Counted from the first letter of the stretch, positions 48,583 through 58,231 are shown. The stretch: 64,000 bases of DNA from Cephaloticoccus sp. (GCA_030833445.1 JAURHD010000016.1:1-64000), one strand, 5' to 3'. Program-made: numbers and translations. The notes: generated by a model from the sequence alone, not told the origin.

Positions 48583-49341
48583 TTAGCGAAGGCCAAGGAC
48601 CTTCTCGCGGTAATGTTCGTCGGGTCGGCCGGCGATCCGGTCCATGGTGGCCTTGCTCAGGAAGCGAGGCGAGCCCAGAGCGGTGGCGCCGATGTAAACC
48701 TCGGCAGCCTTTACGGCCATGAGGGTGGCGGCCATCACGGCCTTCGGCGTGCCACCGAGAGCGATCAGCCCGTGGTTTTCCAAGAGGATCACCCGCGGCG
48801 GACGAGCCAGCCGCTTGATGTAGGCGGTGACGCCCTTGCGGATGGCTTGGGCCAGTTTCAGACCGGGATCGACATAGGGCACCAGCACAAACTCCGCGCC
48901 ACAGCAGACGATCTCGTCGGGACACATCCGCTTGGTCGCGAAGGCAGCCGAATGCTTGGTGGCGATGATTTGATTCACGGCCACCGGATGGGTGTGCCCA
49001 ACAAAATTGACGCCAGGCAAAGTAAGCAGCCAGGCGTGAAACATCGCCTCAACGGAGGGCTTGCGCGATTTCGCACTAACGCGCGAAGCCAGCAGTGCGT
49101 CATCCACCTCGGCATCGCTCATCCATTTGGCATCGAGGGCCGGGAGCAATCCATCGAAGCGACATTCGGCGACTGATTCCGTATCCAAGGTGGCGAGATT
49201 TGAGCCACTGGCCTTCACCAAAAACGTGGTGTCCGTTACCCGCGTCGACGTGTTGCCCTCGCCCAGAATCGCCAATTTGCGTTCCTCAAGTCCAAGTTGA
49301 TGCGAGAGGTCGAGCAGCTGATTTAGGTGGGGGTTTGCCAT
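48583..49341 (-). CDS. Class II aldolase/adducin-family protein
   Basis: 252 residues. Zn-dependent aldolase fold as in L-fuculose-phosphate aldolase. Ligands and acid are present: Glu in PSVEAMFHAWLL, HxH in VGHTHPVAVNQ and His in LLENHGLIALGG. GEGNTSTRVTDTTFLVKASG is the phosphate-binding start. It lies 20 bp before rhaEW in the same operon, so it may act on a related sugar phosphate (fuculose, rhamnulose). The two differ enough that redundancy is not certain. Confidence 0.87.
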   Translation of the reverse strand: MANPHLNQLLDLSHQLGLEERKLAILGEGNTSTRVTDTTFLVKASGSNLATLDTESVAECRFDGLLPALDAKWMSDAEVDDALLASRVSAKSRKPSVEAMFHAWLLTLPGVNFVGHTHPVAVNQIIATKHSAAFATKRMCPDEIVCCGAEFVLVPYVDPGLKLAQAIRKGVTAYIKRLARPPRVILLENHGLIALGGTPKAVMAATLMAVKAAEVYIGATALGSPRFLSKATMDRIAGRPDEHYREKVLGLR

Positions 49342-49446
49342 AGTGGAGGGGTATTAGATGGTAGATTCTGGTAGATTTCGACCACAAACTACCAATTACA
49401 TCTAATCGTAACGTCAGAATCTAACGGCTCAACACACTAAACTACT

Positions 49447-50289
49447 CTACAAAAGCATGTTATCGACGATACGCATCTCATCGATCCATACCGCGATCAT
49501 CATCAAACACTTCCCGGGTTCGACTTCACGCACCGGCTCCATCGTGCGCATATCCACAACCGAAACATAAATGACCCGGACTTTGCGATTCTCCCCGAGA
49601 ATATGTGTAGCCTCGGCCACGAGGCGATCGGGACTGCGCACCCCAGCAGCCGCCATCTCACTGACCTTTTTCAATGCGCGGTAAATGGACAACGCCTCCT
49701 GGCGTTGGGCGGTGGAAAAGTCCCGGTTGCGAATCCCGTAGGCCAAGCCGTCGCTTTCACGTTTCGTGGGCACGACAACCACTTCGATCTGATAAGCCAG
49801 ATCGGTGATCATCTTGTGCACAACGGCCGCACGCTGGGCGGTCTTTTGCCCGAAAAACACCGATCCCGGCTGAACGATGTTGAAGAGCTTGGTCATCAAA
49901 GTGGTCACGCCGCGAAAATGATTCGGCCGGGAAACCCCGCACAAAGGTTTGGCCAGCAATTCTTCACTCACGAAGGTGGAAAATCCCGCCGGATAAATCT
50001 CCGCGGTCTCAGGACAGAAAAACACCGTCGCGCCGGCAGCTTTGCACAACTCGCGATCCTCCTCCGGATTGCGCGGATAACGCGACATGACTTCGTTCGG
50101 TGCGAACTGGAGCGGATTCACAAATGCCGCAACCACGACAATGTCCGACTGCCCGGCCGCCGTCTTGACCAACGCCTCCTGCCCCGCGTGCAAGGCCCCC
50201 ATGGTCGGCACCAGTGCCACTTTCTTGCCCGCCGTGCGCCATGCCGCGGCCAGCTGTTTCATTTCGGAGACGGTTTCAACGATTTGCAT
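49447..50289 (-). CDS. panC: Pantoate--beta-alanine ligase homologue with altered active-site motifs
   Basis: 280 residues of the normal PanC size and overall pattern (ALVPTMGALHAGQEALV, RGVTTLMTKLFNIVQPGS, TKRESDGLAYGIRN). However the nucleotide motif HxGH reads HAGQ, so its second His is Gln. The GEKDFQ loop reads GQKTAQ (Lys kept, Glu and Asp lost). The LSSRN serines are replaced by GI. Known PanC enzymes need these for pantoyl-adenylate chemistry. It may be a divergent ligase, a paralogue with another role, or inactive. It is divergent from dapL. Confidence 0.85.
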   Translation of the reverse strand: MQIVETVSEMKQLAAAWRTAGKKVALVPTMGALHAGQEALVKTAAGQSDIVVVAAFVNPLQFAPNEVMSRYPRNPEEDRELCKAAGATVFFCPETAEIYPAGFSTFVSEELLAKPLCGVSRPNHFRGVTTLMTKLFNIVQPGSVFFGQKTAQRAAVVHKMITDLAYQIEVVVVPTKRESDGLAYGIRNRDFSTAQRQEALSIYRALKKVSEMAAAGVRSPDRLVAEATHILGENRKVRVIYVSVVDMRTMEPVREVEPGKCLMMIAVWIDEMRIVDNMLL

Positions 50290-50376
50290 GGGTAGATAAC
50301 GTCATGAGACAACGTCGGGCTTGAACTAACGTCAGCCTGTGGGTTTGTTCAAGTTTTTCGCCGAACCACTTACATC

Positions 50377-51600
50377 ATGATCCGCATCAACGAAAACTAC
50401 ACGAAGCTCAAGGCTTCCTACCTCTTTGCCGATATCGCCAAGCGCGTAAACGCCTATACCGCTGCCAACCCCGACAAGCCGATCATCCGGCTCGGTATCG
50501 GCGATGTGACCGAACCCTTGCCGCCTGTCTGCATCGAGGCCCTGCACAAGGCCACGGACGAGATGGCTGATCGCGCCACTTTCAAGGGCTACGGACCGGA
50601 ACAGGGTTATGCCTTCCTGCGTGAGGCCGTGGCCAAGAACGATTACACTGACCTCGGCTGTGCGATCGAGGCCGACGAAATCTTCATTTCCGATGGTTCC
50701 AAGTGCGACTGCGGCAATATCCAGGAAATCTTCAGCACCGACATCAAGCTCGCGATCCCTGATCCGGTTTACCCGGTCTACGTCGACACCAACGTCATGG
50801 CCGGTCGCACTGGGGCCAACGTCGACGGTCGCTACCCCGGCATCACCTATCTGGAAAGCACCCCGGGGAACGGCTATGTGCCTTCAATCCCGAGCGCGGC
50901 AACGGATCTGATCTATCTCTGCTTCCCCAACAATCCGACCGGCGCCGTCGCCACCAAGGAGCAACTCGCCGCCTGGGTCGCCTACGCCAAACAGAACAAG
51001 GCGATCATCCTCTTCGATTCCGCCTACGAGTCCTACATCCGCGACCCGGAGATTCCCCGTTCCATCTACGAAATCGAGGGCGCGCGGGATGTGGCCATCG
51101 AATTTCGCAGCTTTTCCAAGATCGCCGGCTTCACCGGCACGCGTTGCGCCTACACCGTAGTGCCGAAGTCGCTCAAGGCCTTCGATGCCGCCGGCAAGGA
51201 ACACTCGGTGCACGCCTTGTGGAATCGCCGCCACACCACCAAGTTCAACGGCGTCGCCTACCCGATCCAAAAAGCGGCCGCCGCGATCTACACCGCGGAG
51301 GGCAAGGCCCAGACCAAGGCGCTGACGGATTTCTATCTCGGTAACGCCAAGCTGATTCGCGAGGCCATTACAAAGCTCGGCCTGTCCTGCGTCGGCGGTG
51401 ACAACGCCCCTTACATCTGGATCAACACCGGCACGGATTCATGGACTTTCTTCGACAAGCTGCTCAACGAAGCCCAGGTGGTTTGCACACCCGGCGCTGG
51501 ATTTGGTAAGTGTGGCGAAGGTCACGTGCGAATCAGCGCCTTCAATTCGCGTGAAAACGTGGAGAAGGCCCTCGCCCGTATCGCGGCCGCGCTGAAGTAA
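50377..51600 (+). CDS. dapL: LL-diaminopimelate aminotransferase
   Basis: 407 residues. PLP enzyme that makes LL-diaminopimelate directly from tetrahydrodipicolinate, bypassing DapD/C/E. Key segments are the start [62 protein letters not shown], and PLP Lys in [13 protein letters not shown]. DapL is found in Chlamydiae, Verrucomicrobia and plants, which fits the lineage. Supplies lysine and peptidoglycan. Followed by a hairpin at 51633-51663. Confidence 0.96.
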   Translation: MIRINENYTKLKASYLFADIAKRVNAYTAANPDKPIIRLGIGDVTEPLPPVCIEALHKATDEMADRATFKGYGPEQGYAFLREAVAKNDYTDLGCAIEADEIFISDGSKCDCGNIQEIFSTDIKLAIPDPVYPVYVDTNVMAGRTGANVDGRYPGITYLESTPGNGYVPSIPSAATDLIYLCFPNNPTGAVATKEQLAAWVAYAKQNKAIILFDSAYESYIRDPEIPRSIYEIEGARDVAIEFRSFSKIAGFTGTRCAYTVVPKSLKAFDAAGKEHSVHALWNRRHTTKFNGVAYPIQKAAAAIYTAEGKAQTKALTDFYLGNAKLIREAITKLGLSCVGGDNAPYIWINTGTDSWTFFDKLLNEAQVVCTPGAGFGKCGEGHVRISAFNSRENVEKALARIAAALK

Positions 51601-51632
51601 ATCCGTGAATGTGGACTGGCCGTCATGTGATA

Positions 51633-51663
51633 CACCCAGCACACCGAATTTCCGGGCTGGGTG
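51633..51663. terminator. Hairpin after dapL
   Basis: CACCCAGC (51633-51640) pairs with GCTGGGTG (51656-51663). It lacks a T-run, so termination here is tentative. Confidence 0.35.
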
Positions 51664-51701
51664 ACCTAGAATGTAACATTTAATGGCCGGACCCTTTTGA
51701 G

Positions 51702-52439
51702 ATGAGCGAACTTCCGTGGGGTGACTGGAGCCTGATCCTGCTGATTTTCGCCGTCTCTGCATTCGCGCAAGGCGTGATGGGTTTTGCTTTTGGTATCGTC
51801 GCCATGACGCTGCTGCCCTTGGTGATGGGCTTCAAAGATGCCGTCGCTCTGCTCGCGATCCTGAACGCCGGCGTAATGCTGTTCGCCCTGTATTGGCAGC
51901 GAAGCTCCTTTCGCTGGGGCGACGCGCGCAATCTGGTCATCGGCTCATTGATCGGCATCCCGGTCGGGGCATATATGGTGGGGGCACTCCCCGAGCGGAT
52001 CCTGTTTATCGGCTTGGGAGCAACCATGGTGGCGATCTGCATCAACCATTTCGTCAAGCGCAAGCAAGCCGCCCAACCACCTCTGGGTAAGTCGGCCGTC
52101 TTCATCGGGGCAGCTTCCGGCATCTTGGCCGCAGGGTTCAATATGGGCGGCCCACCGCTCGTCGCGTATATATATTCCAGAGACTGGAAACTGGATCAGG
52201 CCAAGGCCGTGCTAGCGTCCTGCTTCGTCGTTACCGGGATATCTCGCCTGGCTTTCCTCGGCCTCACCGGAGTGCAGTTGCCCGCCCTCTTTAAATTGGC
52301 GGCCATCATGCTGACTCCAACCGTGCTGGTGCTATGGCTCGGTATCCAGATCGGGCACTGCATCCCACAACTTTGGCTGCGCCCAGCTGTGTTCGCCTAC
52401 CTTGGGTTAGTGGGGCTTTATTATCTGGTCCTCCGCTAA
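51702..52439 (+). CDS. TauE/SafE-family sulfite exporter-like membrane protein
   Basis: 245 residues, 7-8 hydrophobic helices with the two-fold repeat typical of the family (FAQGVMGFAFGIVAMTLLPL in the first half, GILAAGFNMGGPPLVAYIY in the second). Family members export sulfite, sulfoacetate or other small anions, but most are untested. It stands alone between dapL and the Mla lipoprotein gene. Substrate unknown. Confidence 0.85.
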   Translation: MSELPWGDWSLILLIFAVSAFAQGVMGFAFGIVAMTLLPLVMGFKDAVALLAILNAGVMLFALYWQRSSFRWGDARNLVIGSLIGIPVGAYMVGALPERILFIGLGATMVAICINHFVKRKQAAQPPLGKSAVFIGAASGILAAGFNMGGPPLVAYIYSRDWKLDQAKAVLASCFVVTGISRLAFLGLTGVQLPALFKLAAIMLTPTVLVLWLGIQIGHCIPQLWLRPAVFAYLGLVGLYYLVLR

Positions 52440-52453
52440 TAGCGGATCCGCTG

Positions 52454-53080
52454 TTATTTTGGGGGCAGTGCGGCCACCACTTCATCGCCAAGGGAACTCG
52501 CGGCCTGCGTGAGTCGCTGCACCAAGGCACCATAATCACGGCCATCCCACTCCGTCTCAGGCGCGGCAAAAACCTTGCGCACCAACACCGCGCCGTTGGA
52601 GCCGGTTGAGGTAATCTCAATTGTGGCCACAAAGCGCGCGACAAACCGACCATCGAGATCAATCCCTTCACAGCGCTGAATTCCGACGCTGACGTCACAA
52701 TCCCGTTTTTTATCAAAGGGGAACCCCTCTGTGAAAACCCGCGTCACTCGCGAACTGGCCATCAAGCGTCCCTGCATGATCCGACCAAGACTGTCCGCCA
52801 ACGGTTCGGCCCACCGGGCATAATCGTTGTAGACCAATTCGCTCTCAGCGTGGCGAACCACCACCGCCCCTTTGTCCAAATAAGTTGGCAACTCCACCTT
52901 GGTCAAACCTACCACCAAACCGGATCCCATGGGGGTGGACTCGCTGACCGTCACCGTGTCACCGAGCACATAGTAACGGGTCAAATCCGCTTGCGGTTCG
53001 GGCACGACCGAGCAACCGAACGATCCCAAGAAGCCGAGTGCTGCGGTCATCTGCCATAGTTTCGTAAAGGATGCATTCAT
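52454..53080 (-). CDS. ABC-type transport auxiliary lipoprotein (PqiC/Mla type)
   Basis: 208 residues. A signal peptide ends in a lipobox, LGSFGC, so it is lipid-anchored at Cys23, probably to the outer membrane. The domain (TRYYVLGD, VGLTKVELPTYLDKGAVVVR, RWAEPLADSLGRIMQGRL) is the PqiC-type auxiliary lipoprotein family. It is the last gene of the mlaE-mlaF-mlaD operon, starting 2 bp after mlaD ends, and would bridge MlaD to the outer membrane. Confidence 0.85.
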   Translation of the reverse strand: MNASFTKLWQMTAALGFLGSFGCSVVPEPQADLTRYYVLGDTVTVSESTPMGSGLVVGLTKVELPTYLDKGAVVVRHAESELVYNDYARWAEPLADSLGRIMQGRLMASSRVTRVFTEGFPFDKKRDCDVSVGIQRCEGIDLDGRFVARFVATIEITSTGSNGAVLVRKVFAAPETEWDGRDYGALVQRLTQAASSLGDEVVAALPPK

Positions 53081-53082
53081 AC

Positions 53083-54081
53083 TTATTCGGGACGTTTGCG
53101 ACCGGCGAGCAGGGACTGCGGGTTGCGTTCAAGAAAATCAGCCAAGCGCTGCACGGCATCCGCCGCCTTGGATAGTTTGACAAAGGTTTCACCGGCATCG
53201 GTGCCAAGATTGTGCTGGGCGTTGATTAATTGACCCAGCATTTGCGCGGCACTGTTGAATGTATCGAGCGTGGTGCGCACATCGGTCAGGGCTTCACCCA
53301 GTTTGGCCCCCGTGGGTTCGATCTGTCCGTCCAATTTGGCCATCAGGTCGCGCAACTCGATGGAAGCTTTGTTCAGATTGACCAAGGTTTCCTTCAATTG
53401 AGGATCCGAGGCCACGGCGTTGACCGATTTCGCCGTCTGCGTCCATTCGGTGACGAACTCATCCAAATCCAGAGCGTTAACCTGCTTCCGCGCATCGGCC
53501 AGAAAACCGCGCAATTCACCGGCCAACCCGGCGAAATCGATGTGTTTGACGTCGGCCAGAATCTCGGTGATACTGGCCTGAAATTCGGAGATTGTGGAGA
53601 GCACGGAAGGCACCACGGCATATTTTAACTCCGCAGTGCTCGCATCCGCCGGGTATTGCTTTGGATCGAGAAAATCGAGTTCCACATAGAGCAAACCCGT
53701 CGCGAGCCCAATCACGCCCAACTGGGCGCGAAGGCCCTGATCGATCAATTCCTGCAATACATCGCGGCTGGTCACATCCACTTCACTGGTCTGATTGCGG
53801 ATGATATTCCGGTTGAATTCGCAGACAACGCGGACCACGGATCGCTTGGCCTGCTCGTCGAATTGGACATTGAGATCCACCACCCGGCCCACCCGCACGC
53901 CGCGCAATTTTACCGGTGAACCCAGGTCAAGCCCGTGGATGGATTCATTGAAGTAGACGACAAATCGCTGCGGCTTGGAGAACAGGCTGATACCGCCAAA
54001 AGACAGCAGGGCAATCACGCCCAAGGCGAATGCACCAATCACGAAAGCGCCGACGATGGCTGGGCTAACCTTGGTTTTCAC
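53083..54081 (-). CDS. mlaD: MlaD/MCE-domain substrate-binding protein
   Basis: 332 residues, GTG start. One N-terminal TM helix (about 8-30, AIVGAFVIGAFALGVIALLSF), then a single MCE domain (about 38-120; FNESIHGLDLGSPVKLRGVRVGRV), then a long helical C-terminal part (about 160-320). It forms a periplasmic ring on MlaE that carries phospholipid. The extended helical region is longer than E. coli MlaD and suggests a tube-like shape as in PqiB or Mce1. Part of the four-gene operon. Confidence 0.88.
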   Translation of the reverse strand: MKTKVSPAIVGAFVIGAFALGVIALLSFGGISLFSKPQRFVVYFNESIHGLDLGSPVKLRGVRVGRVVDLNVQFDEQAKRSVVRVVCEFNRNIIRNQTSEVDVTSRDVLQELIDQGLRAQLGVIGLATGLLYVELDFLDPKQYPADASTAELKYAVVPSVLSTISEFQASITEILADVKHIDFAGLAGELRGFLADARKQVNALDLDEFVTEWTQTAKSVNAVASDPQLKETLVNLNKASIELRDLMAKLDGQIEPTGAKLGEALTDVRTTLDTFNSAAQMLGQLINAQHNLGTDAGETFVKLSKAADAVQRLADFLERNPQSLLAGRKRPE

Positions 54082-54136
54082 GGATGCTGGTTATTAAAAG
54101 AATTTAAAGAAATGGACAGGATTAATCGGCGATTTC

Positions 54137-54916
54137 TCATCGGGTGTTCGCCAAAAGATCGCCGCGATGGAGGAATTCGGTTACCCGGGGATCCCGGCTG
54201 GTGGTCGCCAGTTGCCGGGGAGCCCCTTGCGCGATGATTCCCCTCTCTCCCTTGTCGAGCATGATCACCCGGTCGGCGATACTGAAGATCGAGGCCAGTT
54301 CATGTGACACCACGACCAAGGTCGTGCCGAATAACTCGCGAATCTGCAGCACCAGTTCGTCGAGTTTTCGTGAGGTGATGGGATCCAACCCGGCGGAAGG
54401 CTCATCGAGAAACACGATCTGGGGATCCAGAGCCAATGCCCGGGCCAACCCCGCCCGTTTCTTCATCCCCCCGCTGATCTCCGCCGGGTAATAATCCTCA
54501 AATCCGGTCAGTCCGACTTGAGCCAGTTTCAAGGTCGCGATTTCGGCGATCTCCCGTTTGTTCAACGCGGTGTATTGCTCCAACGGCAGGGAGACATTTT
54601 CCCGCAGGGTAAACGAACTCCACAACGCCGCACTCTGGTAGAGCACGCCGAAAGTTTTCAGCAACGCACGTCGGGCAATCGCATTGTCGTAATCGAATGG
54701 CTCGTCGAAAAAGGAAACTTGGCCGGACAAGGGTCGGTTGAGTCCGATCATGTTGCGCAACAAGGTGCTTTTGCCGCAACCGGACCCACCGATAATAAAC
54801 AACACTTCGCCCGGAGTGACGGTGAAGTTGATGTTTTCCAAAATGGTCGTGCCGTCGTAGCCGCATCTTAAATCGGACACGGTGATGGCGGAGGCGTTGT
54901 TGCTTGTATCACTCAT
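54137..54916 (-). CDS. mlaF: ABC transporter ATP-binding protein, MlaF type
   Basis: 259 residues. Walker A is GGSGCGKSTLL, the signature is EISGGMKKRAGLARALAL and Walker B is QIVFLDEPSAGLDP. The GGMKKR signature is typical of Mla/TTG2 ATPases. It powers phospholipid movement between membranes with MlaE. The gene follows mlaE by 3 bp and mlaD begins 55 bp after it. Confidence 0.93.
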   Translation of the reverse strand: MSDTSNNASAITVSDLRCGYDGTTILENINFTVTPGEVLFIIGGSGCGKSTLLRNMIGLNRPLSGQVSFFDEPFDYDNAIARRALLKTFGVLYQSAALWSSFTLRENVSLPLEQYTALNKREIAEIATLKLAQVGLTGFEDYYPAEISGGMKKRAGLARALALDPQIVFLDEPSAGLDPITSRKLDELVLQIRELFGTTLVVVSHELASIFSIADRVIMLDKGERGIIAQGAPRQLATTSRDPRVTEFLHRGDLLANTR

Positions 54917-54919
54917 GCG

Positions 54920-56047
54920 TCAAATCCCCAGGATATCGAACAACACCGCATACACCGCGTCGGCCACGATGATAAAAAGAATGGCGGTCACGACGGCCGA
55001 GGTCGCTGCCTTGCCCACGCCCATGGCACTGCGCTCGGCCTGTAGGCCACGCAGACAGCCGGATACTCCGATAATCACCCCGAAGGTCCCCGCCTTGATG
55101 ATACCTGATAACACATCGGACATGTCCACAATCGTGAGCATCTCCACCCAATAGGCTGCCGGCGGAATGCCCAGCACCGACATGGCGACAAACATGCCGC
55201 CCAGAATGCCGAGACAGTTGGCATAGAGCCCCAGCAACGGCATCATGAGTCCAAGGGCGATCAAACGCGGCATGACCAAAAATTCCACCGGGGAAATCCC
55301 CAAGGTCGTAAACGCGTCGATTTCCTCATTCGCCCTCATGTTGCCCAATTGCGCGGCAAAGGCCGCCCCGGTGCGACCGGCCAGCACAATGCCAGTCATC
55401 AATGCGCCCATCTCACGCACCATCGAAACTCCCACCAGATCGGCCACATAGATATCGCCGCCATACTGACGGAGAATCAGGGCTCCAGTGTAGGCCAACG
55501 TCATGCCCACGAGGACACTGATCAAGCTGACGATGGGCAGGGCCATCGCGCCACACTGCTGCATTTCATCCACGCAATCCCGCCAACGAAATCTTTCCGG
55601 ATGCTTCAACAAGGTGATCTGACTGATCACACACTCACCGACAAACGATGAGATATCCTTGCACTTCATCCACGCGTCTTGGGTTGCCAGACCGACCGCT
55701 GTTAAAAAATTCTCGCTGCGATCAAACGGCACACTCGTCTCATGCGAGCGCGACAGCTGGCCCAGCATCTCGCGGGTCTTCTCAGGCAACGCATCCAGAT
55801 CACAATATACCCCGGCCATCCGGCACCACTGCTGCACATCGAATACAAAGAGCAGCAGTGAACTGTCCCACTTTTCCACTTCGGCTACTTCCAAGCGGAT
55901 TCGCTTCGGGGTCCCCGGACCTTCCCGTAATGTCCACTTCGGCCGCGATTCCGTCACCCGCCAGTGACCGGCCAATGTTACCACCATGCGATCCCCCTCG
56001 GTTTGGGTTGATACGCGTGCTTGGGTATTGGCCTTCGCGACGGACAT
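54920..56047 (-). CDS. mlaE: ABC transporter permease, MlaE type, with N-terminal STAS-like domain
   Basis: 375 residues from ATG 56047. The first 110 residues form a STAS-like domain (VVTLAGHWRVTESRP, VEVAEVEKWDSSLLLFVFDV pattern). The permease part has 5-6 helices with the MlaE block LISVLVGMTLAYTGALILRQYGG and REMGALMTGIVLAGRTGAAFAA. It forms the channel core with MlaF. Fusion of STAS to MlaE replaces the separate MlaB of E. coli. First gene of the operon, divergent from the phosphatase gene. Confidence 0.9.
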   Translation of the reverse strand: MSVAKANTQARVSTQTEGDRMVVTLAGHWRVTESRPKWTLREGPGTPKRIRLEVAEVEKWDSSLLLFVFDVQQWCRMAGVYCDLDALPEKTREMLGQLSRSHETSVPFDRSENFLTAVGLATQDAWMKCKDISSFVGECVISQITLLKHPERFRWRDCVDEMQQCGAMALPIVSLISVLVGMTLAYTGALILRQYGGDIYVADLVGVSMVREMGALMTGIVLAGRTGAAFAAQLGNMRANEEIDAFTTLGISPVEFLVMPRLIALGLMMPLLGLYANCLGILGGMFVAMSVLGIPPAAYWVEMLTIVDMSDVLSGIIKAGTFGVIIGVSGCLRGLQAERSAMGVGKAATSAVVTAILFIIVADAVYAVLFDILGI

Positions 56048-56174
56048 GCTTGCTGAGTTGTAGTGGCTGGTCTCCAAAGCAAAACTTAAAAAGCACGCCC
56101 ACCGCATCTTTGTTTCCAAACCGCCTGTTTCAAGGCTGGTCGCCCCGAACGATCTGCGGCATGGTCGCGCGCTC

Positions 56175-56828
56175 ATGGCTTATCGCACCATCCTTCTCGA
56201 TCTCGATGGCACCTTGGTGGACGCGTTCACGACCATCCATCGCGCCTACCAGCACACCTTGCCGCAGTTTGGCCGACCGGCGCCCACCATGGCCGAGGTC
56301 CGCAATGCGGTGGGCGGCGGCCTGCGCAACGCCATGGGGCACTTTCTGCCCGAGGAGCAGATTCCTCGCGCGCTCGAGGTGCATCAAACCTACACCGACC
56401 AAATCCTGCTCGAGGACGTCAAGGCGATGCCCGGAGCCATAGACCTCCTAGAGGTATTGCACACAAGCGGCCTGTCTCTCGCCGTTTACACCAACAAGCA
56501 TGGCGGTTCATCGCGGCGGATTTGCGACCACCCTGGATTCACTCAACTGCTCAAGGCAAATTACGGCGCCGGTGACACTCCATGGATCAAGCCGCAGCCG
56601 GAATTGGCCGCTCATGTGCTCGGCGAACTCAATGCGGAACCGGCCACCACCCTGTTGATCGGCGATTCCCCTTACGACGTGCAGGCCGCGCACAACGGTG
56701 GTTTTCAATGCTGGTGCGTCACCACCGGCACACATACAGAGGAACAGCTCAAGGTAGCCAAGGCAGACCGGGTTTTCGCCAACCTGCCGGCACTGCAGGC
56801 AGCGCTGTTAGCTGCTGATAATCAATAA
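56175..56828 (+). CDS. HAD-superfamily phosphatase (phosphoglycolate-phosphatase-like)
   Basis: 217 residues. HAD motif I is LLDLDGTLVDAF, motif II Thr in VYTNKHGG, motif III Lys and motif IV IGDSPYDVQAAHN are visible. The helical cap (about 20-85) places it in the Gph/PhoU-like subfamily, class C1. It removes phosphate from small metabolites, such as 2-phosphoglycolate. It overlaps no neighbour and is divergent from mlaE. Confidence 0.85.
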   Translation: MAYRTILLDLDGTLVDAFTTIHRAYQHTLPQFGRPAPTMAEVRNAVGGGLRNAMGHFLPEEQIPRALEVHQTYTDQILLEDVKAMPGAIDLLEVLHTSGLSLAVYTNKHGGSSRRICDHPGFTQLLKANYGAGDTPWIKPQPELAAHVLGELNAEPATTLLIGDSPYDVQAAHNGGFQCWCVTTGTHTEEQLKVAKADRVFANLPALQAALLAADNQ

Positions 56829-56840
56829 CCGGTTTAAAAT

Positions 56841-57692
56841 TCACGCTGTGGCGGCGCATTTTTTCGCGACCACGATCATCTCCCCGGCGCTCCAACCCGC
56901 CTCGTTGATGGAATGACGCGTGCCGAAGGGCGTCTTCTGAAAATCCTCGTAAATGGCCTCAACCGCAAAGCCAGCCCGGGCCAACAGGTGCTCCATTTCG
57001 TTGCGGAAGATATAGCGCATCGGCAACTCGTGCACCAATCGCTCCTGGTTGCCATCGAGATTCGTCACGAGGTAAATAAATTCGGAAGTAATCACTTGGT
57101 TTACCAAGTCCTTTTTCGAATCACGGATTTTCCGAATCACTGATCGACCGTCGGGCAGTTTGAATTCGGGCTCTGGTTGGATTTCGTCGAAAGACTTGCC
57201 ACTGACAATCCGCGGCAACGAAGGATTGGTTACGTTGATTACCAGCCGTCCATCGTCCGCCAGATGCCGGTGACAAGACCGCAAGCAGGCTAATTGGTCG
57301 TCCGTTTCCGTAAGATGCTGAAACGAATAAAATGGAATGGTGATCAGCTGATAGCGGACTCCGAGGTCGAACTGCCGCATGTCCGCTTCAGCAATTCTGA
57401 CCCGTTCACTGACTTCTTTCGGCTCGCGCGCCAATGACTCCTGCAGTGCCGCCAGCATATAAGTTGAAAGATCCAAGGCTGTGATCGGCACCCCCGCCCT
57501 GGCCGTGGGGATTGCAATGCGACCGCTGCCGGCGGCCAGTTCCAACACCTCGCCGCCAATTTGCTTGGCGATTTCAACATGGAAATCCACATCCCGCCGG
57601 TGCTTCGCGGCCGGGAGATGATCATATACATACTGAACAAATGGAAAATCCGCGTAACCGCCCGCGTGATGGTGAGGAGATTCGGCAGACAT
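56841..57692 (-). CDS. Class I SAM-dependent methyltransferase
   Basis: 283 residues. Motif I is GGEVLELAAGSGRIAIP, followed by the acidic ALDLSTYML and IRIAEADMRQF, then FQHLTETDDQLACLRSCHRHL for the post-I region. Substrate not decidable; the family includes small-molecule methyltransferases. It is the last gene of a tight minus-strand run (58790 group): 11 bp after the acetyltransferase. Confidence 0.85.
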   Translation of the reverse strand: MSAESPHHHAGGYADFPFVQYVYDHLPAAKHRRDVDFHVEIAKQIGGEVLELAAGSGRIAIPTARAGVPITALDLSTYMLAALQESLAREPKEVSERVRIAEADMRQFDLGVRYQLITIPFYSFQHLTETDDQLACLRSCHRHLADDGRLVINVTNPSLPRIVSGKSFDEIQPEPEFKLPDGRSVIRKIRDSKKDLVNQVITSEFIYLVTNLDGNQERLVHELPMRYIFRNEMEHLLARAGFAVEAIYEDFQKTPFGTRHSINEAGWSAGEMIVVAKKCAATA

Positions 57693-57703
57693 TCCCGGCA
57701 GCC

Positions 57704-58228
57704 TCAGGATTTATCCGCAGGTATCAATACCTTCCTGACCATGTGCCGTTCGCCATGAAACACGCCGTCTACCAACAGAACTTCCGGTTCTTCGCCATAC
57801 ACCGTGAAACCCAAGGATTCATACAGCCGTTGCGCAGGATCATTGCCGACCGTCACAGATAGCCGAACCGAACGTAACCCAGGCAGTGATGCAATTTCGG
57901 ACAACAATGCCTTCAGCAACTCGCGGCCTGCACCCTGCCCACGACTATCCGGATGCACATACATACTATAGATGGCGCCGCGATGCCGCGTTTTGAGGGC
58001 GGTATCCCGCACAAAGGCCACCATCCCAATCAAGCGGTCGCCGTCAAAAGCACCCATCACCATCCGATCTGCACTACTGGCAATCCGACCGGCAAAAAAC
58101 TCCAGTGGCTGCACACTTTCCTGTTCAAAGCTGGCCCCGAATGCCGTGGGGCTTTCCTGCAATCCGTAAAGCCGCAACACACGAAAAACCGAGGCATCGT
58201 CGATGGTGAGTTTTCGCAACATGATCAT
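57704..58228 (-). CDS. GNAT-family N-acetyltransferase
   Basis: 174 residues. The acetyl-CoA loop is VHPDSRGQGAGRELLKALL, and the surrounding strands (DRLIGMVAFVRD, HRGAIYSMYV) fit the fold. It transfers acetyl to an amine, but the acceptor is unknown. It lies 3 bp after the DUF1697 gene, likely in the same operon. Confidence 0.87.
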   Translation of the reverse strand: MIMLRKLTIDDASVFRVLRLYGLQESPTAFGASFEQESVQPLEFFAGRIASSADRMVMGAFDGDRLIGMVAFVRDTALKTRHRGAIYSMYVHPDSRGQGAGRELLKALLSEIASLPGLRSVRLSVTVGNDPAQRLYESLGFTVYGEEPEVLLVDGVFHGERHMVRKVLIPADKS

Positions 58229-58231
58229 GTA

